In this document: piece by piece, positions 23,546 to 36,400 of the stretch | Layout: each line of letters opens with the position of its first letter | Numbering within the stretch: the stretch's first letter is position 1 | Assembly (NCBI GenBank): GCA_037126765.1 | Contig: JBBCBC010000037.1 | Span: forward strand, 8,809,263-8,873,262 | From: Stenogyne calaminthoides | Taxonomy: Eukaryota > Streptophyta > Magnoliopsida > Lamiales > Lamiaceae | DNA length: 64,000 bases | Direction: 5' to 3' | Notes under the pieces: model-generated | Told to the model about the DNA's origin: nothing | Seen by the model: the letters and a program-made list of their open reading frames with translations, nothing else | Database searches by the model: none | Translations under genes and position numbers: made by a program

Positions 23546-25532
23546 ATGGCAACAACCAGCTCCAACGATGCCCCTCTTCCACAACAAAGGTATCATTTTT
23601 TTATTTTAGAAGAGGGATCATTTTCACTTAAATTTCGTTTTTCACTTTTTAACAAGTGTTTTGTGTGTTTTGGATCTTGAATGTTGTTTTTCTTTTTTGA
23701 AGCTAAGAACAGGACTTGTTTATTTCTAATGGTTGTTCTTAGGTTTTACCAGATGACTTTTCTTTCTTGTTGATTTAGGGGTGTGTTTGGATCAATTTCA
23801 GTTGCTTTCATTGTATAAAATCATTTGATACACCCCTCATTCTTTAGCCCCAATTTCCTATGAAGGGTTTTGGTGTTATGATTTTGATGTGATCTTGGTT
23901 CTTGAGTTTTGAGCGAGGGTTATTGACCTGGAATAGAGCCAAGATTCTTGGGGTAAATATTTCAATAAATCAAGAAAGTTTTTTTTTTTTTAGTTTAATT
24001 ATCCTACATTTATAATAATAAATCCAGGCTATCTACTTCAGCTCATTGGCTACTTCCCTACAATTAGTATTCAATTATTGATTGAGAATTGTATAGCTCT
24101 TTATTCTTGCAAAAGTACTTGTTGTAGATTTCTCGGTTGAAATATGTTGGTCAGAGACGGACTAATATTTGTAGATTACATCTGTGCAACTTATATTGAA
24201 TAAGTGACCTATGCTATACTAAGAAGTAAAGTATTAAGAAAAGCTCTAGTAAAAGATGGTGGATTGCATCGCAAATGCATTTTAAAGAAAGCCGTCCAAA
24301 TTTTTTGTCATTGCTGATCTTGAAACTGTCTAATTGATCTTATACTATTGCTACATAGGAGTAGAAGAAAGTCGAAAAGTACATGAGTATACTCTTCTGT
24401 TTAATGAATTTGGGTGGGTTTTTGGTTGTTATATCTATTGTATTTGTATATTGTTTATCCCATTCATTCAACACAAGTATGCTAAGAAGCACATTTCTAC
24501 AAACAGGTGTAGCATAGCTATTGATTTATTTGCAAATACTTCTATGCACCAGTTGCACATTGCAACTCAAGTGCATTTTTAAATGGTATTAGTTGTTTTA
24601 CTGAAAAGTATTAGTTGTTTTCACCAAATGGTATCACTTGTTTCCATTGAACAGTATTAGTTGGGCTCTTACTCTTGGTTTATTGTAATGACTGAGAATT
24701 TACAATGTGTGTGACAATGAATTGCAGATTATCAGAAAAAGTTGCTCTGGTGACGGGAGATGCAAGTGGAATAGGGGAGAGCATTGTTCGTATGCTTCAC
24801 AGACACGGTGCAAAGGTCTGTATAGCCTACATCCAAGACAATCTAGGCGAGCTTCTCTGCAAAAGCCTCGATAACAGCCCCAATATCATTTTTTGCCACT
24901 GTGATGTGACAAAAGAAGACGATGTCAAGAATGCAGTTGAATCCACCGTTCAAAAATTCGGTACCCTCGACATAATGGTGAACAACGCTGGGGTGTCGGG
25001 CCCGCCCTGTTCCGATATCCGTGACTGCAAGCTCCCGTCGTTCGAGCAGGTCTTCGACATCAACGTGAAAGGTGTTTTCCTCGAAATGAAGCACGCAGCT
25101 CGTATAATGATTCCAGCCAAGAAAGGCTCAATTGTGTCTCTCAGCAGCGCGTCGAGCAAGATCGGGGCTGCTGGCCCACACGCGTACACAGGGTCGAAGC
25201 ATGCCGTTCTGGGAAAACACGGGATACGCGTGAACTGCGTGTCGCCTTACGCGGTTCCTACGCCAATGGCTCTGGCGTACTTGCCTGAGGACGAGAGGAC
25301 CGAGGACGCGTGGACGGGCTTTCGCAATTTTGTAGGGAGTAATGCTAACTTGCAGGGGGTGGAATTGACTGCAGATGATGTTGCAAATGTTGTGGTGTTC
25401 TTGGCCAGTGATGATGCCAGGTATATAAGTGGGACCAATCTCATGGTTGAGGTGGCTTCACATCTTCAAATCATGCTCTTAGGGTATTCAGATGAACATG
25501 CTTCATGTTATTCATATACCTTTAAAAAATAA
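23546..25532 (+). CDS. ABA2-like short-chain dehydrogenase/reductase with two lesions
   Basis: Two exons fit, 23546-23589 and 24728-25532, with a 1.1-kb first intron as in ABA2-like genes, giving 282 residues. NAD(P)-binding TGDASGIG, NNAG and the catalytic YTGSK (Tyr-x3-Lys) are present. Blocks such as HGIRVNCVSPYAVPT and ADDVANVVVFLASDD place it near xanthoxin dehydrogenase (ABA2), a clade that also yields terpene and iridoid dehydrogenases. Two features are abnormal. After GSKHAVLG, about ten residues normally seen in the helix following the active site are missing. Near 25450 one base appears to be lost, so the usual ...GGFT...NH... tail is read out of frame and the protein runs on to TAA at 25530. 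The tail expected from the family is legible in the +1 frame up to a TGA at 25493-25495. It may be a recent pseudogene or an altered paralogue. Confidence 0.8.
24544..24663 (-). repeat. Intronic dispersed-repeat copy with one terminal hairpin
   Basis: It starts with a hairpin-forming segment at 24544-24574 (TGCACCAGTTGCA, a 3-nt spacer, then TGCAACT and AGTGCA). TTTTTAAATGG follows, then four units starting TATTAGTTG at 24587, 24609, 24632 and 24655. It is inverted relative to the array at 5251 and lies just before the 3' splice site of the dehydrogenase intron. Confidence 0.85.
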
Positions 25533-26344
25533 AGAGACTACATTGTATTTTTTTCCAATATATTTGGATTTGCAGAACTCATTCTTTGGGTGATTTTTAT
25601 GGAATTTTTATTCTCTACTTGAAATTTTTTGCCATTAAAGTGGTTATTATTGAATCTTATCAGAGCACTCACTGTTGGTTTTAATTTCTATATTGAATAA
25701 ATGACAGTGAAATGAGATATCTCTCGCGCAAGTTATTATAGGAGAATAATGAATATACTCTTGTTCAAGTGTAATGTATCAATTAAATATTAAAGAAAAC
25801 TAATTAGTCAATCTCAAAAGTTATGTTCTTGTTAGATAGTTGGGATCAAAACAATAAAATGATAATTACCACAAAGAAAATATTTTTCCTTGTGTATATA
25901 TATTAGTGCAATATTAATATTTTTTGTAAAACTTATTTCAACAATATACCCATATCTTAGATCGAGATAGACATTACAACAATACAGTTAATAATGTATT
26001 AACGCTTGGAAAAGTAAAATTCATAAAATTCTTCCTCTTTTGGGTTCCATCTCATAATGTCTAATGCAAGTATTTTTAGTTTAATAAATAGGTCGATTAA
26101 AATTATGCATTTGAATTGAAAATTATGCATTCAAATTTCAATTCAGAGTTGTTTTTGTCAAGGATAAGATAAAGATGAACCCATATATCATCTTCGTGAA
26201 AGCAATGAATGCAGAAAATGCAGGTTGGAGGAAAATTGTGCAACTATCTTAAGACTGTTAATGTCATCCTGTAATCACAAATTGAGTACAAAGGAGCTAA
26301 TTGTACATTGCCCTAAATTTTTCCTAGAATGGAAGAGCATAAAA
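25533..26344. other. Intergenic region between the dehydrogenase and the RRP42 pseudogene
   Basis: AT-rich with no supportable gene. An inverted repeat around 26105-26145 uses AATTATGCATTTGAATTGAA and its near complement. Confidence 0.6.
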
Positions 26345-28985
26345 TTAAGATTCCATGTCATCATCATCATCATCTTCACAAGCCTCAGCTGCAGCTATTT
26401 CTGAATCTAATTTGTTAATCAACTGCTCACTTACATGTTTAGCAACGGATATCATGTCGAGTATAACACTTGGATCGAGGGCCGCACCCCTCGTTTTGTT
26501 AGCCCACATATCCGCCCTTGCCTATTGATCGAATCGGTTACAAGCGAACTCATTTGGGACTCCTCTTACATTAGTTGCATCTACAATGTAATGCCGCCCA
26601 ACCTACACCGATTAATACAACTATATACATACAAATCACATTTGAAAAAAAAAATCAAAATAAATAAAAGAGACTAGAAAAAGAGGAAAGATAGCAATCT
26701 TCTTGCCTTGGTTAAAGTAATTATAACCGGGACCCACGAAGTATCGAATTGCGTAAATTCCTCATCACTTACATCAACCTCTCGTCAAGAAATCGGAAAG
26801 GCGTCGTCGAAGCAAACTTGGACTTTTGGAATAGTTTGTATTGCTTAGTCTTTGCTAGAGAAAGAACCACTCGAAAAAGTAAGACATGCTAGTATATCAT
26901 GTTTATTGAAATTTGAATTGGTTTATAAGTACAACAGTTTTTAGCATGCAACCGCTTAATAAAATAAATATATACTAATACTCTTTAACTAAAACAACTA
27001 ATCCTATCAAACTAACACTTTTTAATGAAACAACTAACACTTGTTTAAAAATACACATAAAATACAATTCGGTTGCACCGTAAAATTGGTTTACAAAAGT
27101 CTTTGCTTTGACACACTTAACTATAGAAGAATCCAAAGAATCTGCGAGATTGAAATTTGGTAAGGTGCAAGCATAAGATATAAAAAGGAAATACCTTAAT
27201 AAATTTGCTCCCAATGCATTGAGCACATTGCCATCCGAACTAACAACTAGACAATCTATATAAAGATCCCAAAGAGACCTTTCCTGAACAATGCATAGAG
27301 ATGAGAGATCGATCCCAACTCCCGCACCAAAAGTTCATACAAGGAAAAACGTTAGACATAACAAGATTCAATCGCAAACATAATATAGTAAAACCCATGA
27401 CAAAGATTTCGATTAGATTTGTACCTTCTCCACTTTTACCACCCAACAAACATCTTTGAAGTCTTTGAAGAGAGCACTCCCGATAATTCATCACCCCCGG
27501 CCCCGGTGATCAACACTCATAAAAATTTTTATCGCGGGGACAAGTGAAATCTACTTATATCATCCAAGACATGAACCAAGGTTAAAGCCGACGGTACTAA
27601 GGATAAGGATCATTATCAATACCGATGAGAGTATCACTAATACGAAAATGGAATAACATTACAAAAGCATGAAATACTTCGAGGTTCAACGGATGAATTC
27701 AATAAACAAAAATCTTTTTTTCATTCCTTGTAAGTCGCCTCAATTTTTTTTTTTTTAGTTAATTCTCTTCTCGAATGTCTAAAAGATCATAATGACATTA
27801 TTATAGATAATGAGATCTTAAAGCAACTACACACTTTGATAAGACTACATCTAATCATTAACTTTATATAACAGGCATCCAAACTCCGAACTACATAAAG
27901 AAAGTAGCCTATGAATGTATTAACTAGTTCAAATTGTTTAACAAATATTCCCATGACCGAAACTGCCTCTCAGGAATAACCTTTATCACCTTACCCTACA
28001 TATCAACCTTTTAATTATTGGAAACTACTATAAGAACTGGTCATGTTTCCCATAGTTCCCAAACCCTCGATCCGATGGGAAGTATAAAAAATTCAATAAC
28101 AATCTATATATTAACAACTTGCCACTCACATCCACATTCATATACATATAAGAAAAGTATGTTTAGAACCTCAAAAATTCGGGCCACCGCTTGTTGAATT
28201 TTGCCAATCAACATAAATGGAGACCTTTCCTTTGTCGATATATGATAAATTCGACTTCCCAAGCTCGAAAAAAAAAAAAAGTAAAAGGTTGCATCTCATT
28301 CAACTCAATCGAGAAACATAAAATGGCAAAAATAAAACGCCCAATTACCAAGAAAACAAATTAAACCAAGCTTGACTTCGGATCTGGCAACCGAAAACTC
28401 AACGCCCTAATACCTTCACGATTTGCAATAACCCGGTTGCACCCAGCTTTTTACTTGATGAGCCACTTGCCTTATTCAATTCCATTACAAAAGTATATCA
28501 ATGGCGTAAATTCTACTAAATTTGCAAAAAAATCGACTCCTAATTCCAACTTCGTCTACACCCGGATGACACCGTTCAACAAAAATGGGCGGTAAGCAAT
28601 CGCTTCCGACCATCGAGATGCAAATCTGATCAATTCCACCCTTTATGAAGTTCTCGCTCACCTAGGGAAAGCCCCACCATAATCGCAAGAAAAGGGTCGA
28701 TATGATTTAAAAAAAAAATACAAATCCTGGACCTATATTTGAGGAAGACGCTAGTATCTATCTCGTGGAGTTGAAAACATCAAACAACGACAAACTTACA
28801 AAGAAGAGAGATTCACAAGAAAGAAAAAAAAATAATGTACTTAGCGGCGGTTGCCGAGCAATGACTGGAAGGTGAAGTAGCGCGGAGGATGTTGGAACCG
28901 GATTGGCAATCGAGATTCAGAGGCTTTACCCAAGTATCACTTAAACCCTGGTTTGCAAACTCAAGTGACAATTTCTCAAAGCTGC
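26345..28985 (-). pseudogene. RRP42: Intron-containing pseudogene of exosome subunit RRP42
   Basis: Read on the minus strand, the fragments follow the order of plant RRP42, a catalytically inert RNase-PH-fold subunit of the RNA exosome ring. A GC-rich leader with no open frame sits near 28985-28840. Coding blocks then follow: MVGLSLGE and LDGRKRLL (28680-28600), ASGSS...LGAT (about 28480-28415), ELGK then DKGKVSIYVD (about 28266-28205), GAGGDEL and QRCLLGGKSGEG (about 27520-27425), DLYID and LVVSSDGNVLNALGA (about 27285-27195), IPKV and VDVSDEEFTQFDTS (about 26850-26707), and VGRHYIVDAT to LDPSVILDMISVAKHVSEQL and an aspartate-rich end (26602-26345). Frameshifts, missing segments and in-frame stops (for example 26522-26524) break the frame. 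Introns remain, so it arose by DNA duplication and not by retroposition. The last intron has a GC donor. Confidence 0.85.
26960..27090 (+). repeat. Diverged dispersed-repeat copy in a pseudogene intron
   Basis: ACTAATACTC, AACTAATCCT, AACTAACACT and AACTAACACTTG recur at roughly 14-23 bp steps. They are followed by TTTAAAAATACAC and then CGGTTGCACCG, which resembles the terminal GTGCA segment of the other copies. It lies between the LGANLL and IPKV blocks of the RRP42 pseudogene. Confidence 0.65.
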
Positions 28986-28990
28986 TAGGG

Positions 28991-29572
28991 CTCAGAAATT
29001 GAAATTTTGTTTTTTGCGTAAAAAAAAAATACTATTAGAACGCATTTGTTACTTGGGAAAAGAAAGAAAAACAGTAAAAAATAAATTATATTATACATTT
29101 TTAAATGTTTGATTGTTTGTTATAATTGACACTGTAGCTTTTTCTTTTGGCCCGAAAGCCCTCATTTTATTTTCTCATTTTCTCATGATTATACATTCCA
29201 CTTCCTAGGTGATATTTATAATATCAAACATTATTTCTTCTAAGTGGTATTTATAATACCAATCATATAATTTAATCTATCATAACAAACACTTAAAAAT
29301 ATTTAATATATCACATGAATAAATAAAAAATATCACATTATTTCATATCTTTCCATAACTCATACTACATAACAAACGGGCTCTTAGTCCAAACATATAC
29401 GGAGTATACATGTTAGTTTAGACTTCATTGGACGCGGATAGGTAAAGTTTTAAAATATGGGGGTGAATATAATATTTGTGGAAAAGTATGGGCTCCTTTT
29501 CGCTCACTCTCCCCCCAAATATCCAGCAAAATGCAATTCTTCCCCCAAAAAGTGGTTTATCATAACCTCACA
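28991..29572. other. Intergenic region and presumed promoter of the PPR gene
   Basis: AT-rich, with a T-rich stretch and short duplicated phrases (GTGATATTTATAATA near 29210 and GTGGTATTTATAATACC near 29242). No gene seen. The region lies between the pseudogene (-) and the PPR gene (+). Confidence 0.6.
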
Positions 29573-32340
29573 ATGCCACCACCATCTCCGCCGGCGGCAC
29601 TGGCCAAACCTCACAAACCCTACTTCTTTTACGGCCATCGGAAACCTACGCAGAACCGCCCCACCGTCCGCGGCGGCTTTTTCTCCAACCGTCAAACGGT
29701 TAACCCTAAGAAGTTCAGTCGCCCCACCGTTGCATCGGCGTTCGACCTCCAAAAGTGGGACCCAGATGATTCAACAAATTATAAACCAACGTTCGGGAGA
29801 GACCCATCAGAAAGATTCTTCCATTTAGCGAAGAATTTGTCGCCAATTGCAAGATACATTGTGGACATTTTCAGGAATCATAAGCAGTGGAACCCGCAGC
29901 TCGTGGCGGAGCTTGATCGTCTCCGCCGCGTGACGCCGAAGCTTGTGGCGGAGGTTCTGAAGTTTCCTGTTATTGATCCTAGGCTCTCCTCCAAGTTTTT
30001 TCATTGGGCAGGTATGCAAGATATGAACTTTTACTTCGCTTATAAGTTTTAAGTCTGTGATTGTGTACTTTATAGAATAAGATTTTCTGAGTAATGAATT
30101 TGTGTGATTTTTGTTATGGGTTTGTTTCTTGTTGCGGTCCCAGTTGTTCTGTTTATAGATAACTTGTATAATAATGTTCCTGAGAAGTACATTATGCAGG
30201 ACATTTTGAAAGCAATTACGCACAAGGGTTGATTAAAATTGTCTACATTGACTAAACCCTGATTTTTCATCAAGCTTGAAAATGATGGTATTTCCATATT
30301 GTGCATCATAGTTACTAGAGAGGGGAAGAGATAGTGAAGAAATTGGTTTCATACCTTATAGTTAAGGATTGATAGTTCTTTCGAAACATGCATTTATACA
30401 CTATGTGTTTGCTCTCCAAGACTTGGTGGTCTTTTATTTAATGTATATCAAGTAATATAATAGATATACTTAGTGTTGTGAGCTTGATTTTGTATTTATT
30501 TAATTGGACTAGCAGCACAAATAATGAGTGGTACATTGCTTACTTTTTCAGGCTCTTTCATTAATGTCTGCTGAGATTTGTTATCTTTTTTCAATGCATA
30601 GGCAAGCAGAAGGGTTATAGGCATGATTTTGCATGTTATAATGCTTATGCCTATTTTCTAGATCGGGCAAATCAATTTCGGACTGCTGATCAGGTGCCTG
30701 AGTTGATGCATATGCAAGGGAAACCACCTAGTGAGAAACAGTTTGAAATCTTAATCAGGATGCATTCTGATGCAAACAGGGGTCTGAGGGTTCATTATGT
30801 GTACGAGAAAATGAAGAAATTTGGCGTAAAACCAAGAGTCTTTCTATATAACAGAATCATGGATGCTTTAGTTAAGACAAATCATTTAGATATAGCGATG
30901 TTGGTTTACGATGACTTCAAGAGTGATGGTTTGATTGAAGAGAACATTACTTATATGATTATGATCAAGGGTTTATGTAAAGCAGGACGAATGGATGAAA
31001 TTTTTCAGCTTCTGAATCAAATGAGGAAGAACCGGTCTAAGCCTGATGTGTTTGCATACACAGCAATGGTTAAAGTGTTGGTTTCAGAGAGAAATTTGGA
31101 TGGTTGTTTAAAGGTTTGGGAGGAAATGAAAAACGATGGAGTTGAGCCAGATGTAATGGCTTATACAACTCTGGTAATGGCGCTATGTAAAGGTAATCGT
31201 GTTGATAAGGGTTATGAAATGTTTAAGGAGATGAAAGAGAGGAAATATTTGATAGATAGGGCCATTTATGGAGCTTTGATTGAAGCTTATGTAGTTGATG
31301 AGAGGGTGGGCTCAGCTTGTGGTTTGCTTAAAGACTTATTGGACTCGGGATATAGGGCTGATCTGGCAATATATAACTCCCTTATCAAAGGACTGTGTAC
31401 TGCAAAATTGGTTGATAGGGCTTATAAACTCTTACAAGTTACGATTCGGGAGGATCTTCAGCCAGATTTTGATACTGTTAATCCAATCTTAGTGTCGTTT
31501 TTGCAGTTGAAAAGAATGGAAGAATTTCGTAAGTTGCTTGAGCAAATGAAGAAATTGGAGTTTTCTGTAACTGATGATCTACTCAAATTCTTTTCTGGTT
31601 TGCTAGGAAAGAACGACGGTTTAGTGATGGCTACAGAGGTGTTTGAGTATCTGAAAAAGTATAACTATTTAACTGTTCCAATTTACAATATACTTATGGA
31701 GGCTTTTCTTGAGAATGGCGAGGAAAAGAAGGCATTAGCACTTTTCAACGAACTCAGTGATCTTGACTTGGTATCTGACTCATCGACTTACTCTATTGTG
31801 ATCATATGTTATGTTGAAGTTGGAGATGTTAAGGAGGCATGCGTTTGGTACAACAAAATCAAAGAAATGTCTTGTGTTCCTTCGATTCCTGCATATTGTT
31901 CTCTTGCTGAAGGCCTTTCTAAAATAGGAGAGATAGATGCTGCTATGATGCTTATTCGTGATTGCTTGGGTAATGTGACAAGTGGGCCCATGGAGTTTAA
32001 GTGCACCCTCACAATTATTCATGCTTGCAAGTCAAATGATGCCTCAAAGGTAGTTGAAGTTGTGAATGAAATGATGGAACAAGGTTGTCAAATGAGCAGT
32101 GTTGTGTGTGCTGCTGTTATTTATGGGATGTCCAAGCATGGAACTATTGAAGAGGCTAGAAAGGTATTTACAATCTTGAGAGAATCTGGATTTCTCCGCG
32201 AAGCTGATGTAATCGTCTATGATGAGATGCTTATTGATCACATGAAAAAGACAACTGCAGATTTGGTGTTGTCAGGAATTAAATTCTTTGGGCTAGAGTC
32301 GAAATTAAAGGCAAGGGGTTGTACATTCTTGTCCACCTGA
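29573..32340 (+). CDS. EMB3131: Pentatricopeptide-repeat protein, At4g20740/EMB3131 type
   Basis: Two exons, 29573-30011 and 30602-32340, join in frame (FHWAG|KQKGY) for about 725 residues. I chose ATG 29573 (MPPPSPPAAL) because it matches the start and length I recall for the Arabidopsis protein; an in-frame ATG at 29531 would add 14 residues. After a basic, proline-rich N-terminus comes a conserved block (DPSERFFHLAKNLSPIARYI). Then follows a long series of 35-residue P-type repeats such as PDVFAYTAMVKVL and PDVMAYTTLVMALCKGNRV. It ends KKTTADLVLSGIKFFGLESK, a tail typical of this orthologue group. P-type PPR proteins bind organelle RNA; the organelle is not evident from the sequence. The Arabidopsis gene is listed as embryo-lethal. 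Confidence 0.92.
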
Positions 32341-33151
32341 ATGTATGAAAAGATGTACAGATATAGTATGGGTTAAGATAATGATGTCTCTTTGGGATTA
32401 AATTCAGTGGGTGCCATACTTCCAAATTCAAATGATGTTGATCATTCAACAATGATAGCACAGCCTTAATTCTATGATGAAGCCCTGGTATGTCTCTATA
32501 GCTTCATCTTACTCTATAGTTGGAAATAACATAACAAGGAAAGAAAATTCAAATCTTTTATTCATTTTGAATCACTCATAACTCTCTCTCATGGGGTAAT
32601 TACAGCTGGCCGATGATCTATCTTGCTTTAGGTTGGCTATGGAAAGAGCGTAACATTCCAGCTTAATCTGCTGCAGAAGTGCAGAACCTTGATTGGACTA
32701 AAGTAGCAGTTCCAGCTTAATCTAATCAAAATTGGATTTTAATGCAACAGAAGATGATTGGACTTTGGAATAAAGAAGCTGCTAAAGCTCACTGAATGTA
32801 GCTGTTCCATGAAGGTATGTTAATGGATTTTGTGCCCCAATAGTCTGAACTAAGAGCTACTTTCAAGTACTATGTTGTTGTACTGTAATCTTATATTCTG
32901 AACTTAATTGTATTTTCCATATGATTAGTTGTACCTTATTTGATAATGTATGCTTAGTAGTGACGTTTATTGCATTAGTGATAATAAGTTCCAAAATATA
33001 TTCCATCATACATTTTTGTTAATTTTCCTTCACAGGTATCCTGTCCTGCTTCGGTTGAAGCCTACTTAAACTCATCTGTTGCATATGATGAGTCCTGAGA
33101 GTTGCAAGAGATTTCTCAGCAAAAAACAATAGAGGCTTCTTTATCTGAACA
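32341..33151. other. 3' flank of the PPR gene up to the retrotransposon
   Basis: Probably holds the PPR 3' UTR. A splice-acceptor-like TTTTCCTTCACAGG near 33025-33036 suggests a UTR intron, unproven. No coding sequence recognised. Confidence 0.45.
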
Positions 33152-33381
33152 TGAAGGAATTGTAAATAAAAGACGTGAGTTTCACTTATTAAAGTGTTAC
33201 ACGCTTTCTACTTGCTTGTTACCCATCATCACAGACGACGTCGTTACGGATAACTGTCTTTCGTTCTTCACTTGTGTTCTATAAATAGGGGTACTTAGCT
33301 TCTATCTGTAACAACTTGAGATATTTTCTCTATGAATGAATGCTCCTGATTTGGGGCTTTTCTGCGCAAATATCAGTTTCA
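33152..33381 (+). repeat. 5' LTR
   Basis: Starts TGAAGGAATTG and ends CAGTTTCA, with TGAA/TTCA inverted ends. A TATAAATA promoter box lies at 33280-33287. It differs from the 3' LTR by two transitions. Confidence 0.95.
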
Positions 33382-33384
33382 ATA

Positions 33385-33399
33385 TGGTATCTAGAGCAG
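33385..33399 (+). other. Primer-binding site
   Basis: TGGTATCTAGAGCAG three bases after the LTR matches the 3' end of initiator tRNA-Met (TGGTATCAGAGC type) except for one extra T. Confidence 0.8.
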
Positions 33400-33458
33400 A
33401 TTAGGTTCTGTATTTTTTTTTATTGCTGGTTCGATTAAGAGTTCTTCGTTTGATTGCA

Positions 33459-36400
33459 ATGGCGCCTCGTCGCAATACAAATTGGAATGTTTTGAATGCA
33501 GATTCGGCGAATTCCGGAGATGTGGTTCACAGATCTGAAAGCGATCCATTTTATCTCCACGGTGCAGATCATCCTGGTCTCGTTTTGGTTCCGCATCCGT
33601 TTACTGGTACAAATTTTATTCCTTGGAAGTGATCTGTGATTTTAGCACTCGGTGCTAAAACGAAGTTACAATTTATCAATGGTGAGCTTCTTAAGCCTGA
33701 TTTGAATGATGAAACATTTGCGATTTGGAAGAAGGTGGACTGGACCGTATCCTCCTGGATTCTGAACACGTTATCGAAGGAACTCAGTGAGACGTTTGTT
33801 CACACTGATTCAGCTAAGCACCTGTGGGATACAATCTGTAAAAGGTACAGTGAAAGCAATGGACCGATGAAAATCAAAATTAAACGAGAAATTAGGAATC
33901 TATCGCAAGGAAATAGCTCTATATTGGAGTATTTCAACAAGCTGACTAAGCTTTGGGATGAGTTATGCGATTGTGAAATAGGGAAGCAGGTTGCCAAAGA
34001 TAACATGGAGGACAAAGTGAGCACGTTTTTGCTCGGCTTAAATGAGAATTATGAGCACTTGATGGATCAGATTATGCTGATGGATCCTGTACCATCCATT
34101 GATAAAGTATTCTCTATGCTGGTTGCAGCAGAACGGAAGAGGTCAGTACATCAAAATGTCACAGATAATTTTGAGACAAATGCTATGGTTGCTAGATTTG
34201 GAAACTTTGGAAAAGGAAATGTTGCAAAACCTGGAGGCAACTGGAATAATAATGGTGGAAATTGGAATGGACACAAAAATAAAGGAGGTTCTCCACGAAA
34301 GACAAAGGAAGAGAAAGCAAAGCTTGTTTGTGATCATTGTGGCGGTCCAGGACACGAGATGTCTACATGTTTTAAGATCCATGGCATACCAGACTGGTAT
34401 AAAGATATGAAGGAACAAAGGTCTAGGAATTTTGCGAATGTAGCAAGCTCAGATTATGGAGGCACACATAAAGTCAACTGGACTGACAAGAAGGGTGATC
34501 AATCTACTGACTTCAATACTTTGATACAACAGCTGCAAGACATGGCAAAATACATGAAAGGAAAGAATAACATTGAATCTACTCAGGATTTTGCACAGAT
34601 GGTGAGCTTTGCAGGTACAGATCCTAAACCATCTATACACTATGCTTTAACTGTCCTGGACGAAATAAGGCTGGAGTCGTGGATCATAGATACTGGTGCA
34701 TCAAGGCACATGTACACAAATCCAAAACTGATGAACAATTTGAGGCCAGTAAAAGGGAAGGTTACTGTTTGTTTGCCAGATGGCAGCACAACAGAGGTCA
34801 ACTACACAGGAGAGGTCTATCTTTCAGAACATATTGTTTTGAAAGATGTGTTACTAATTCCTACTTTTAAATACAATCTCCTATCAGTAACACAACTATG
34901 TTTAACTTCTAATGTTAAATGTTTGTTTCTCTCCTCTACTTGTTACTTGCAGGACCTGAAGAGTGATAGACAGGTTGGTGAGGGAGAACTGATAGGGAGT
35001 CTATATGTGTTGAAGAATAGGAGTGAAGATACCTCAGAAGCATACTCTTGTAATATGACTTTAGATTCCTGGCATAGGAGTTTAGGTCATGCCTCTTATA
35101 GTACTATGCAACATTTACAGTTTTTGAAGGGAAAATGCAATGTAAATAGTGAACATCTTGTTCACTCTTGTGATGCTTGTTTTAAAGCTAAACAACATAG
35201 ACATTCTTTTGGTCATAGCACTATACAATCAAAAGATTGCTTTGAATTGTTACATTTGGATGTTTGGGGGCCATGTAAGGAGGATTCTCTTACTCATACA
35301 CCATACGTTTTGACAATTGTTGATGATTTTAGTATGGGGACTTGGGTGTTCTTAATGAAACATAAATCTGAGGTTTCAATTATTCTCAAGAAATTTTTCT
35401 TGATGGTTGAGAAGCAGTTTGATAAAGTGGTTAAGAGGGTTAGGAGTGACAATGGCATGGAGTTTATGGGTACAAATTGTCAACATTTATTGCATTCTTT
35501 GGGTATTTTACATGATAGATCTTGTGCATATACACCACAACAAAATGGGGTTGTGGAGAGGAAACATAGGCACCTCTTGGAAGTAGCAAGAGCAGTCCTA
35601 TTTCAGGCATGTTTGCCTCTGAAATTCTGGTCTCATGCAGTTTTAATAGCTGCTTTCCTCATTAATAGATTATCATCTGCCTTGTTAAAATGGAAGTGTC
35701 CCTTTCAGATTCTTTACAATAAGGATCCAGATTATGAGAGGTTGAAGCCCTTTGGTTGTTTAGCATATGCTGCTAATGTAAATCCTCACAAGTCCAAATT
35801 TGACTCCAGGTCTCATAGATGCATATTTTTGGGTTATGTAGCTGGTCAGAAAGGTTTTCAGTTGTATAATACTGAGACTCATCAATTGTTAGTCTCAAGG
35901 GATGTGGTCTTTTTTGAATCATTGTTCCCTTTTGCTCCTGTTAGCACAAAGAGTGAGGTCACATCTTCTGTTATACCTAGTGCAGTGGAAGGTTTCAGAT
36001 ATACAAGTCCTTCATCTGCTCCAGCAACCTCCACAGTATTACCCCCTGATAATGTAAAGGTCAAAAGAAGCTCAAGACAGACTCACAAGCCAGCTTGGAT
36101 GAGTGATTATGTATGTGCTGTGAATGAAGATCAGTTCTCTCTCCCACAAGTCTCATCACCTCCTAAGGTCCCTGCAGGTACACCCTATCCAGTTATTACT
36201 TTTCCATACATACAACCTCCTTCTTTGTCTCAATCTTGCTTGGCCTTTATGGCCAACATTTCCCTGGAGAGAGAACCTAGAAATTATGCAGAGGCAAGTA
36301 AAAATCCAGCTTGGGTGGAGGCTATGCGAAAGGAATTGGAGGCCCTTGATAATAATAATACTTGGTATTTGACCACTTTACCACCTGGAAAGAGAGCCAT

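Noticed and set aside
29457..29828. Alternative plus-strand frame overlapping PPR exon 1
   Set aside because: It is out of frame with the conserved PPR protein; the frame from 29573 joins exon 2 correctly.
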